Positions 1-6,303 of a stretch of 10,439 nt of DNA are shown here, piece after piece. How positions within the stretch are numbered: the first letter of the stretch is position 1; each line of letters opens with the position of its first letter. Source of the stretch: Rhodospirillales bacterium Alpha_05 (lineage in GTDB: Bacteria; Pseudomonadota; Alphaproteobacteria; Rhodospirillales; Rhodospirillaceae). The stretch is taken from assembly GCA_001603335.1 (NCBI GenBank), contig LUYR01000186.1, positions 1-10,439 on the forward strand, written 5' to 3'. The position numbers and the translations under genes were made by a program. The notes below the pieces were generated by a model. That model searched no databases, had not been told where the DNA came from, and was given only the letters and a program-made list of their open reading frames with translations.

Positions 1-502
1 CCGCGCCCGCCGCCACGCCGATCGCCGAGGCGGAGAGGGTGAGCGCCAAGCCGAACAGCACCGAAACCCGGAAGCCGTAGATCAACCGCGCCAGGACGTC
101 GCGCCCCTGGTCGTCGGTGCCGAGCCAGTTCACCGCGGTCGGCGGCGCGGGCGCGGGGCGGCCGAGGTCGAAGTTGACGGTGCCGTAGGAGAAGCGGATT
201 GGCGGCCAGAGCATCCAGCCGTCGGCTTCGATCTTGTCCGCGACGAACGGGTCGCGGTAGTCGGCCGGGGTGGGGAAGTCGCCGCCGAAGGTGGTCTCGG
301 GATAATCCTTGAATACCGGCGCGTAGAGCGCGCCCTGGTAGCTCACCAGTAGCGGCCGGTCGTTGGCGATGAACTCGGCGAACAGGCTCAGCCCGAACAG
401 CGCGAGGAAGATCCACAGCGACCAGAAGCCGCGCGTGTTGGCGCGGAACGCCGCCAGTCGGCGGCGAGTCATCGGCGTGATCTCGAAGCGGGGCAGGGCC
501 AA
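1..502 (-). CDS. yejE: Oligopeptide ABC transporter permease YejE, 3' part cut by the window edge
   Basis: This is the inner-membrane permease that partners YejB in the YejABEF peptide importer. The 167 visible codons match the N-terminal half of the YejE family. A basic start (MTRRRLAAFRANTRGFWS, residues 11-28) leads into a first membrane helix at about 29-46. The family's periplasmic loop follows, with AEFIANDRPLLVSY at 42-55 and KDYPETTFGGDFP at 65-77. WLGTDDQGRDVLARLIYG (126-143) leads into the second helix. I chose the TTG start at 502-500 because GGGAGG lies 7 nt upstream, inside the end of yejB. An in-frame ATG at 472-470 has only a weak ribosome site. The yejB stop (507-505) is 2 nt before this start, so translation is probably coupled. 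The reading frame is open at position 1, so the EAA loop and C-terminus lie outside the window. The family call is very secure; the start is probable. Confidence 0.95.
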   Translation of the reverse strand, partial: MALPRFEITPMTRRRLAAFRANTRGFWSLWIFLALFGLSLFAEFIANDRPLLVSYQGALYAPVFKDYPETTFGGDFPTPADYRDPFVADKIEADGWMLWPPIRFSYGTVNFDLGRPAPAPPTAVNWLGTDDQGRDVLARLIYGFRVSVLFGLALTLSASAIGVAAGA

Positions 503-504
503 GC

Positions 505-1608
505 TCAAACCTCCCGCGCCGCGAAGTCGATGCGCGGATCGACGAAGTGATAGGTGAGGTCGGAGATCAGCCCGAGGATCAACCCGAGCAGGGAAAAGGC
601 GTAGAGCGTGCCGAACATCACCGGGTAGTCGCGATTCATCGCCGCCTCGAAGCCCAAAAGACCGATGCCGTCGAGGGAGAAGATCACCTCGATCAGCACC
701 GAGCCGGTGAACAGCATGCCGATCAACGCGGCGGGGAAGCCCGCGATCACCACCAGCATCGCATTGCGGAACACGTGGCCGTAGAGCACGCGGTGCTCGG
801 AGAGCCCCTTCGAGCGCGCCGTCAGCACGTACTGCTTGTTGATCTCTTCGAGGAAGGCGTTCTTGGTCAGCATCGTCAGGCTGGCGAAACCGCCGATCAC
901 CAGCGCGGTCACCGGCAGCGCCATGTGCCAGGCGTAGTCGAGGATCCGTGCGGGCCAGGAGAGCGCCTCCCAGTTGTCCGAGGTCAGGCCGCGCAGCGGG
1001 AACCAGTGCAGATACCGCCCGCCCGCGAACACGATGATCAGCATGATCGCGAACAGGAATCCCGGAACCGCGTTGCCGACCACGATCGCCCAACTCGTCG
1101 CGACGTCGAAGCGCGAGCCGTCCCGAACCGCCTTGCGCACGCCCAAGGGGATCGAGATCAGGTAGATGATCAACGTGCTCCAAATCCCGAGGGAGGCGGA
1201 CACCGGCAGTTTCTCGAGGATCAAATCGACGACGCTGGCGTCGCGGAAGTAACTCTTGCCGAGGTCGAAGCGGGCGTAGGACTTCACCATCAGCCAGAAG
1301 CGTTCGAGCGGCGGCTTGTCGAAGCCCATCTGCTTTTCGAGATTGGCGATGAACTCGGGGTCGAGGCCCTGCGCACCGCGATACTTCGACGCCGCACTGC
1401 TGCCCTCTCCCGGCGCGGGCCGCGCCGTCTCCGCCGCGCCGGTACCGGAAATCCGCGCCGTCGCCTCGGTGGTGCGGCCTTCCAGGCGCGCCATGATCTG
1501 CTCGATCGGCCCGCCCGGCGCCAACTGCACGAAGAGGAAGTTGACCGCGATAATCCCCAGCAGGGTCAACGGGATCAACAGCAGACGGCGGACCACGTAG
1601 CTGAGCAT
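505..1608 (-). CDS. yejB: Oligopeptide ABC transporter permease YejB
   Basis: This is the inner-membrane permease of the YejABEF importer, which takes up short peptides; in other bacteria it also takes up microcin C or host antimicrobial peptides. The protein has 367 residues against 364 in E. coli. The N-terminal helix is at about 3-30, ending in VQLAPGGP. A long periplasmic loop contains KYRGAQGLDPE (75-85) and MGFDKPPLERF (94-104). Helices lie near 137-155, 171-197, 228-247, 283-310 and 331-350. The EAA loop around 255-283 has the A-x3-G core at ARSKG (264-268). The C-terminus VDPRIDF (356-362) is typical of the family. The start is the ATG at 1608-1606, preceded by AAGGA at a good distance. 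The frame stays open further upstream to 1677, but that adds a Thr/Ser/Asn-rich stretch absent from the family. yejE follows directly. Its usual partner yejA lies about 1 kb upstream, beyond an opposing gene. Confidence 0.97.
   Translation of the reverse strand: MLSYVVRRLLLIPLTLLGIIAVNFLFVQLAPGGPIEQIMARLEGRTTEATARISGTGAAETARPAPGEGSSAASKYRGAQGLDPEFIANLEKQMGFDKPPLERFWLMVKSYARFDLGKSYFRDASVVDLILEKLPVSASLGIWSTLIIYLISIPLGVRKAVRDGSRFDVATSWAIVVGNAVPGFLFAIMLIIVFAGGRYLHWFPLRGLTSDNWEALSWPARILDYAWHMALPVTALVIGGFASLTMLTKNAFLEEINKQYVLTARSKGLSEHRVLYGHVFRNAMLVVIAGFPAALIGMLFTGSVLIEVIFSLDGIGLLGFEAAMNRDYPVMFGTLYAFSLLGLILGLISDLTYHFVDPRIDFAAREV
510..515 (-). promoter_or_regulatory. Ribosome binding site that supports a TTG start for yejE
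   Basis: On the minus strand this reads GGGAGG and ends 7 nt before the TTG at 502-500. It lies within the last codons of yejB. It is the only good Shine-Dalgarno sequence near the yejE start, which favours TTG over the downstream ATG at 472. Confidence 0.6.
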
Positions 1609-1684
1609 CGATGTTCCTTCGGTCGGGGCGGAGCGCCCGGAAAGCCCATTAGTGTTTGTTTTCGACTCGCCGCGCAATCAACCC

Positions 1685-1696
1685 TTTTCCGGAAAA
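1685..1696. other. Perfect 12-bp palindrome in the yejB/sorted-protein divergent intergenic region
   Basis: TTTTCCGGAAAA is a perfect dyad in an AT-rich spacer about 80 bases upstream of the yejB start. Dyads of this kind can be operators for dimeric regulators. No regulator family is recognised from this motif, so a regulatory role is only a guess. Confidence 0.3.
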
Positions 1697-1763
1697 ACTC
1701 GAAAAATATCCGAATCGCCGCCATCGGGGGTGCCCGATTACGCAATTTTCAAGCGAAGCAGGG

Positions 1764-1793
1764 TTGAAAAACGAAATCTCCGTAAAACATAAA
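1764..1793 (+). promoter_or_regulatory. Possible sigma-70 promoter for the sorted-protein gene
   Basis: TTGAAA (1764-1769) and CATAAA (1788-1793) are separated by 18 bp and lie about 57 bases upstream of the preferred ATG at 1850. The -35 matches consensus at 5 of 6 positions and the -10 at 4 of 6. The spacer is much richer in A and T than the flanking genes, which is usual for a promoter region but also produces chance matches. No TGGCAC-type sigma-54 site, reported upstream of some exosortase-substrate genes, was seen. Confidence 0.35.
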
Positions 1794-1849
1794 TTAGTAA
1801 TGCGACCTATTCTCAATCCGTCGCCAAGTCTGCTTCCGAGGAGATGAGA

Positions 1850-2485
1850 ATGCGTAAATTGCCCGTCATCGCGTGCGTCCTAGCGTCTCTCGTTCTCCTC
1901 GGCGGCCGAGCCGAAGCCAGCATGGTCTACAGCCTCGACGTGATCTCCGGCAGCGCCATCGGCTCCGGTTCGCAAGGCACCGTGACCCTCACCCAGAACG
2001 GCGCGAATGAAATCGACGTCGCGGTCGAGCTCGCCTCGGGGGTGAAGCTGGTCAACAGCGGCGGCCCGCACACGCCGTTCGTCTTCAATCTGGCCTCGCC
2101 CGGCACCGCCACGGTGACGGTCCTCGGCGGCTCCTCCACCAACCCGGCTGGGTTCTACGTCCTCTCCGGGGCGCAGGCGGCCACGCCCTACGGCGAGTTC
2201 AGCAACGGAATCGGCTACTACGGCCCGAACGGCGGCGGCCACGGCAACGCAGGCCCGCTCTATTTTAGCGTCGTCGACGCGTCCGGCATCACCTACGCCG
2301 ACTTCGTCGGCAACCTCGCGGGCTACGTCTTCGCCGCCGATGTCCTCGGCACCGGCGGATCCACCGGCAGCGTCGCCGCCACCCTGGTCGCGACCACGCC
2401 GCTCCCCGCCGCCCTGCCGCTGTTCTTCGTCGGCATCCTCGGCATCGCCGGCATCGGCGCCCACCGCCGCCGCAAGGCCGCGTGA
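1850..2485 (+). CDS. Secreted protein with a VPLPA-CTERM-like sorting signal, function unknown
   Basis: The protein has 211 residues and is built as an exported, C-terminally sorted protein. The signal peptide is at 1-24, with a basic MRK start, a hydrophobic core and a likely cleavage after AEA (21-23) or at S24. The mature domain (25-180) is rich in Gly, Ser, Thr and Val, has no cysteine and looks all-beta, with a Gly/Tyr/Asn patch at 120-135. The tail has the tripartite pattern TPLPAALPLF (183-192), a short hydrophobic helix to about 203, and the basic cluster HRRRK. This is the layout of VPLPA-CTERM proteins, which the family literature links to exosortase D and to exopolysaccharide loci. 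The first Val is replaced by Thr. I chose the ATG at 1850 because GAGGAG lies 6 nt before it; the ATG at 1844 directly abuts that sequence. It stands alone on the plus strand between yejB and yejA. No exosortase or exopolysaccharide gene is in the window. The role of the mature domain is not recognised. Confidence 0.85.
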   Translation: MRKLPVIACVLASLVLLGGRAEASMVYSLDVISGSAIGSGSQGTVTLTQNGANEIDVAVELASGVKLVNSGGPHTPFVFNLASPGTATVTVLGGSSTNPAGFYVLSGAQAATPYGEFSNGIGYYGPNGGGHGNAGPLYFSVVDASGITYADFVGNLAGYVFAADVLGTGGSTGSVAATLVATTPLPAALPLFFVGILGIAGIGAHRRRKAA

Positions 2486-2494
2486 AGGTCAAGG

Positions 2495-2570
2495 CCGGGG
2501 CGCTGCCCCGGTCCCCCCTAGGGGCCTCGGGCCCCTAGAACCCCATTTGTTTTTTGCCGCGAAGCGGCAA
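2495..2570. repeat. Cluster of three perfect short-loop palindromes (REP-like intergenic element)
   Basis: Three perfect hairpins with 3-nt loops lie in tandem just after the sorted-protein gene. CCGGGGC/GCCCCGG spans 2495-2511 with a 7-bp stem. CTAGGGGCC/GGCCCCTAG spans 2518-2538 with a 9-bp stem. TTGCCGC/GCGGCAA spans 2554-2570 with a 7-bp stem. CCCC-rich linkers join the first two, and a run of six T (2550-2555) precedes the third and overlaps its first two stem bases. From memory, GC-rich paired hairpins of the form GGGGC-loop-GCCCC are common between genes in Rhodospirillales and relatives, so this is probably a dispersed element. With only one copy in the window, its repetitive nature is inferred. 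The second hairpin could also slow plus-strand transcription, but no U-tract directly follows it. Confidence 0.6.
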
Positions 2571-2634
2571 TCGACCTTCGCGCCGCGTGATAAATGATTG
2601 CGCTGCGCGCGAAAAACCAAAACTTAGGGCAGGT

Positions 2635-2666
2635 GCGGAGGGTCTGAGACCCTCCGCGTCTTTTTT
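2635..2666 (+). terminator. Rho-independent terminator downstream of the sorted-protein gene
   Basis: A perfect 10-bp stem (GCGGAGGGTC, 2635-2644, with GACCCTCCGC, 2648-2657) has a TGA loop. It is followed by GTC and six T (2661-2666). The T-tract orientation makes it a terminator for rightward transcription, that is, for the gene ending at 2485. It lies only about 13 bases past the yejA stop on the opposite strand. It may also stall leftward transcripts there, but on that strand the stem is followed by ACCTGCCC and not by T. Confidence 0.85.
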
Positions 2667-2679
2667 CTGAATCTTTCTT

Positions 2680-4500
2680 TTACCGCACCAGGGCCTTGTC
2701 GAGCTTGGGGTCGATCCACCAGGACCAGGTATCCGCGCCGGTGAGGGTGAGGGTGGCGGGTTTGCCGAAGCGGTTCCAGTAGGCGAGGCGGGTGTAGGGG
2801 AGGTACCACTGCGGGATGGCGTAGTGGCCCCAGAGGAGGATGCGGTCCATCGCACGGGTGGCGGCGACGAGGTCGTCGCGGTCTTTCGCGAGGATGATGT
2901 GGCGGATCATCGCGTCGACGGCGGGGGATTTGATCCCTGCGAGGTTGCGCGATCCGGGGCGTTCGGCGGAGTCCGAGCCGAAGAAGCTGTCCTGTTCGTT
3001 GCCCGGCGAGAGTGATTGGGGGAAGCTTCCGACCATCATGTCGAAGTCGAACTGCTGGACGCGGTTCTGGTACTGGTTGACGTCGACCGAGCGGAGCGTC
3101 GCCTCGACGCCGATCTTTTTCAAATTCTGGATGAACGGCAGGGTGATGCGCTCGAACGCCGCGCTTTGCGCCGCGTTGATCATGATTTCGAAGCTGAGCT
3201 TTTCGCCCTTGGCGTTGGTCATCACGCCGTCCTTCACCGCCCAGCCGTCGTCGCGGAGGATCTGGAGCGCGGTGCGGAGGTTGGCGCGGATGCCGTTTTC
3301 GCCCTCGGTCTTGGGCGACCGGTAGACCTTGGTGAAGACCTCGGGCGGGAGTTGGTCGCGGAAGGGTTCGAGCAGCTTGAGTTCGGCGGGCGTCGGCAGG
3401 CCGGTCGCGCCGAGTTCGGAGTTGTCGAAGTAGCTGTTGATGCGGGTGTACGCGCCGTAGAACAGCGCCGCGTTGGTCCATTCGAAGTCGAAGGCGTAGG
3501 CCAGGGCCTCGCGCACCTTGGGGTCGGCGAAGACGGCGCGGCGGGTGTTGTAGACGTAGCCTTGCATGCCGCTTGGCGTATGGGTCGGGATTTCGGCGCG
3601 GATCACCCGGCCGTCGTTGGCGGCGGGGAAGTCGTAGGCGGTGGCCCACTTCTTCGCCTCGAATTCCGAGATCATGTCGAACGCGCCCGACTTGAACGCC
3701 TCGAGGGCGACGGTGGTGTCGCGGTAGTAGTCGTAGCGCACCGTGTCGACGTTGTAGCGGCCGGTGTTGACCGGCAGGTTCTTGCCCCAATAGTCCTTCA
3801 CCCGGGAATAGACGATCGAGCGGCCGGTTTCGAAGTTGGCGATCTTGTAGGGGCCGCTGCCGAGCGGCGGTTCCAGCGTCGTCGCGGCGAAGTCGCGGGC
3901 CTGCCAGTAGTGCTTGGGGATCACCGGCATCTGGCCGACGATTAGCGGCAGTTCGCGGTTGCCCGCTTCCTTGAAGGTGAAGGTGACGCCGTTCGCGCCG
4001 GTCTTCTCGACCTTGGCGATGCCGCCGTAGTAGCTGCGGTAGAAGGGGTCGCCCTTGTCGCGCAGGGTCTGGAACGAGAAGATCACGTCGTCGGCGGTGA
4101 TCGGCTTGCCGTCGTGCCACTTCGCCTCCGGGCGGAGGTCGAAGCGCGCCCAGCTCCGGTCTTCCGGCACGGTGATGGTCTTGGCGATCAGGCCGTATTC
4201 GGTGAACGGTTCGTCGAGCGCCTGGGTCATCAGGGTGTCGTAGGTGAGGCCGAGGCCCGCCGCCGACATGCCCTTCAAGGTATAGGGGTTCAGAGTATCG
4301 AAGCCGCCGACCGCCTGGAGCTTGAGTGCGCCGCCCTTGGGTGCGTCGGGGTTGGTGTAGGCGAAATGGGTGAAGTCGGCCGGGTAGGCGGGCTCGCCGT
4401 GCATCGCCATGCCGTACATCGGCTTCGGCTCGGCGGCGTGCGCCGTTGGCGCGAGAAGGGCGAGGGCGAGAAAGGCCAAGCGAAGCGGACCGACGGTCAT
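2680..4500 (-). CDS. yejA: Periplasmic oligopeptide-binding protein YejA (SBP family 5)
   Basis: This is the solute-binding component of the Yej importer. It captures peptides in the periplasm and delivers them to YejB/YejE. The protein has 606 residues, the normal size for YejA. The signal peptide is at about 1-22, ending in APTAHA. The mature start (MYGMAMHGEPAYPADFTHFAYTN) and the GGALKLQAVGGFDTLNPYTLKG segment are typical of the YejA branch. The family-5 core pattern WHDGKPITADDVIFSF is present. The C-terminal region has FDFDMMVGSFPQSLSPGNEQ and IPQWYLPYTRLAYWNRF. I chose the ATG at 4500-4498, about 8 nt after AAGGG. The in-frame GTG at 4509 directly abuts the ribosome site. hisN ends only 27 nt upstream, with no terminator visible, so yejA probably belongs to the long minus-strand operon. 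yejB and yejE are downstream in the same orientation but are separated by the opposing sorted-protein gene. Confidence 0.95.
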   Translation of the reverse strand: MTVGPLRLAFLALALLAPTAHAAEPKPMYGMAMHGEPAYPADFTHFAYTNPDAPKGGALKLQAVGGFDTLNPYTLKGMSAAGLGLTYDTLMTQALDEPFTEYGLIAKTITVPEDRSWARFDLRPEAKWHDGKPITADDVIFSFQTLRDKGDPFYRSYYGGIAKVEKTGANGVTFTFKEAGNRELPLIVGQMPVIPKHYWQARDFAATTLEPPLGSGPYKIANFETGRSIVYSRVKDYWGKNLPVNTGRYNVDTVRYDYYRDTTVALEAFKSGAFDMISEFEAKKWATAYDFPAANDGRVIRAEIPTHTPSGMQGYVYNTRRAVFADPKVREALAYAFDFEWTNAALFYGAYTRINSYFDNSELGATGLPTPAELKLLEPFRDQLPPEVFTKVYRSPKTEGENGIRANLRTALQILRDDGWAVKDGVMTNAKGEKLSFEIMINAAQSAAFERITLPFIQNLKKIGVEATLRSVDVNQYQNRVQQFDFDMMVGSFPQSLSPGNEQDSFFGSDSAERPGSRNLAGIKSPAVDAMIRHIILAKDRDDLVAATRAMDRILLWGHYAIPQWYLPYTRLAYWNRFGKPATLTLTGADTWSWWIDPKLDKALVR

Positions 4501-4527
4501 CGGCGTCACCCTTTCATATGATGGAAC

Positions 4528-5322
4528 TTAGGACTTGAGCAGCGCCTCTTGCGCCTGGGCGAACAATGCCGCGTCGCCCGCCGCGAGGATGCGTCCGGTG
4601 GTGCCCGAGGCGGCGAGAACCGGCTCGTCGCCGCTCCAGTCGGCGACCACGCCGCCCGCGCCCCGGATCACCGGCAGCAATGCGGCATAGTCGAAGACCT
4701 TGAGGTTGGCCTCGCAGACGAGGTCGACGGAGCCCAGCGCCAGTAGGCCGTAGGCGTAGCAGTCCGCGCCGTAGCGGGTGTTCTTGACCCGTTGCGACAG
4801 GCGCTGGAAGCCTTGGCTCTCCGCGCCGGGGGAGAAGATTTCCGGCCCGGTGGCGTAGAGGTAGGCCTGGTCGAGCTTGCGCCCGCCGCGCACCCGGATC
4901 TCCTGGCCGTTGAGCGTCGAGGCGTGGCCTTTCGCGCCCAGCCAGATCTCGCCGGTGATCGGCTGCGAGATGATCCCGAGCACCGCCTCGCCCTCGTGCA
5001 GGAGGCCGATCAGGGTGCCGAAGCAGGGCTTGCCGGTGATGAAGCTGCGGGTGCCGTCGATCGGGTCGATCACCCAGGTGTGGGCGGCGGTTTCGCGGGT
5101 GTTGGCGAATTCCTCGCCGATCACGCCGTCGTGCGGCCGCTCGGCGCCGAGCATGCGGCGGAGCGTATCCTCGATCTCGCGGTCGGCGATCGTCACCGGG
5201 CTGGCGTCGGCCTTGTCGTCGATCGGGATTTCCTGGCGGAAGTAGCGCTTGGCGATCGGCGCCGCCGCCTCGGCGAGGCGGAGCGCCAGATCGATCAGGC
5301 CGCGGTCGAGCGCCGCGCCCAT
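4528..5322 (-). CDS. hisN: Histidinol-phosphatase, inositol-monophosphatase family (HisN)
   Basis: This enzyme probably removes phosphate from L-histidinol phosphate in the penultimate step of histidine synthesis. It has 264 residues with all the metal-binding motifs of the Mg-dependent phosphatase superfamily. They are SPVTIADREIE (41-51), GEE (69-71), WVIDPIDGTRSF (83-94, metal ligands D86 and D89) and FDYAALLPVIRGAGG (210-224, catalytic D211). The R after DGT and the overall layout fit the HisN branch found in alphaproteobacteria and actinobacteria better than SuhB, whose motif is usually DGTxNF. An inositol phosphatase cannot be fully excluded. The ATG at 5322 comes after a single nucleotide beyond the argB stop, so the two genes are almost certainly translated together. 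yejA follows 27 nt downstream. The pairing puts one arginine and one histidine enzyme in the same transcript. Confidence 0.85.
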   Translation of the reverse strand: MGAALDRGLIDLALRLAEAAAPIAKRYFRQEIPIDDKADASPVTIADREIEDTLRRMLGAERPHDGVIGEEFANTRETAAHTWVIDPIDGTRSFITGKPCFGTLIGLLHEGEAVLGIISQPITGEIWLGAKGHASTLNGQEIRVRGGRKLDQAYLYATGPEIFSPGAESQGFQRLSQRVKNTRYGADCYAYGLLALGSVDLVCEANLKVFDYAALLPVIRGAGGVVADWSGDEPVLAASGTTGRILAAGDAALFAQAQEALLKS

Positions 5323-5323
5323 C

Positions 5324-6256
5324 TTATTTCGCCCGGATCAGGGTGCCCGCGCCCTGCGGCGTATAGATTTCCAACAGGATGGTGTGGGCGACCTTGCCGT
5401 TCAGGATCACCGCCGCTTCGACGCCCTTGTTGACCGCGTCGAGGCAGGTTTCGACCTTGGGGATCATGCCGCCCGAGATCGTGCCGTCCTTGATCAGCGC
5501 CTGGACTTCCTCGGCGGTGAGGTCGGTGAGGCGGTTGCCCGCCTTGTCGAGCACGCCCGAGACGTCGGTGAGCATGTAGAGGCGGGCGGCACCCACCGCA
5601 GCGGCGATCGCGCCCGCGAAGGTGTCGGCGTTGATGTTGTAGGTTTCGCCGTTGTCGCCGATGCCGATCGGCGCGATCACCGGGATGATGTCCGACTTCG
5701 CGAAGGTGGCGAGGATGTGCGGATCGACGGCGTAGGGTTCGCCGACGAAGCCGAGGTCCAAGAGCTTCTCGATGTTGGAATCCGGGTCTTTCGCGGTGCG
5801 TTCGAGCTTCTTCGCGCGGACCAGGTCGCCGTCCTTGCCCGACAGGCCGATGGCGAGGCCGCCGGCGTCGTTGACCCAGGTGACGATCTCTTTGTTGATC
5901 TTGCCCGAGAGCACCATTTCGACGATGTCGATGGTCTCGGCGTCGGTGACGCGCAGGCCGTCGATGAAGGTGCTCTTGATCTTCATCCGCTCCAGCAGGC
6001 GGCCGATCTGCGGCCCGCCGCCGTGCACGACGATCGGGTTGATGCCGACGCGCTTCAAGAGCACCACGTCGCGGGCGAACTGCATCGCGAGGTCCGGGTC
6101 GCCCATCGCATGGCCGCCGTACTTCACCACGAAGGTCTTGCCCGAGTACTTGCGCATGTAGGGCAGGGCCTCGGACAGCGTGCGCGCCTTGACCAGCATG
6201 TCTTCGGGGTCGTCGGGGGGCAGGATGAACATGGGCGGCTCCATGGCAGCGGTCAT
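5324..6256 (-). CDS. argB: Acetylglutamate kinase ArgB, probably the arginine-sensitive type
   Basis: ArgB phosphorylates N-acetyl-L-glutamate with ATP, the second step of arginine synthesis, in the cytoplasm. It has 310 residues. VVKYGGHAM (43-51) carries the phosphate-binding lysine K45. VVHGGGPQI (76-84) is the glycine-rich substrate loop. GLRVTD (100-105) holds the substrate-binding arginine R102. NINAD (207-211), LTDVSGV (229-235) and SGGMIPK (261-267, K267) complete the active site. An extra N-terminal segment of roughly 35 residues (RTLSEALPYMRKY, 25-37) corresponds to the N-terminal helix that builds hexameric, arginine-inhibited enzymes. The C-terminal GAGTLI (302-307) fits that class too. 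The ATG at 6256 has AGGAG 10 nt upstream. The gene lies 47 nt after engB and 1 nt before hisN. Position next to engB is common in alphaproteobacteria. Confidence 0.98.
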   Translation of the reverse strand: MTAAMEPPMFILPPDDPEDMLVKARTLSEALPYMRKYSGKTFVVKYGGHAMGDPDLAMQFARDVVLLKRVGINPIVVHGGGPQIGRLLERMKIKSTFIDGLRVTDAETIDIVEMVLSGKINKEIVTWVNDAGGLAIGLSGKDGDLVRAKKLERTAKDPDSNIEKLLDLGFVGEPYAVDPHILATFAKSDIIPVIAPIGIGDNGETYNINADTFAGAIAAAVGAARLYMLTDVSGVLDKAGNRLTDLTAEEVQALIKDGTISGGMIPKVETCLDAVNKGVEAAVILNGKVAHTILLEIYTPQGAGTLIRAK

Positions 6257-6303
6257 CGGCGGGGGTCTCCTGGGCAGCGGACGCGAGATCGGAATAGCGG
6301 GGT

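Noticed and set aside
547..1767. A 406-codon plus-strand open frame opposite yejB
   Set aside because: It is low-complexity in His, Glu, Arg and Gln and lies opposite a full-length YejB; it has the signs of a shadow frame.
2554..2570. The third hairpin read as a terminator
   Set aside because: The T-run lies before the stem on the plus strand, and on the minus strand the stem is followed by A. Neither strand has a stem followed by T.
2340..2597. An 85-codon plus-strand frame over the end of the sorted-protein gene
   Set aside because: It is a frame-shifted reading rich in Pro, Ser, Ala and Arg. It starts inside the real gene and runs into the hairpin cluster.
2624..4120. A 498-codon minus-strand open frame overlapping yejA in another frame
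   Set aside because: It is an Arg/Pro-rich out-of-frame reading of yejA. The yejA frame has a signal peptide and family motifs throughout.
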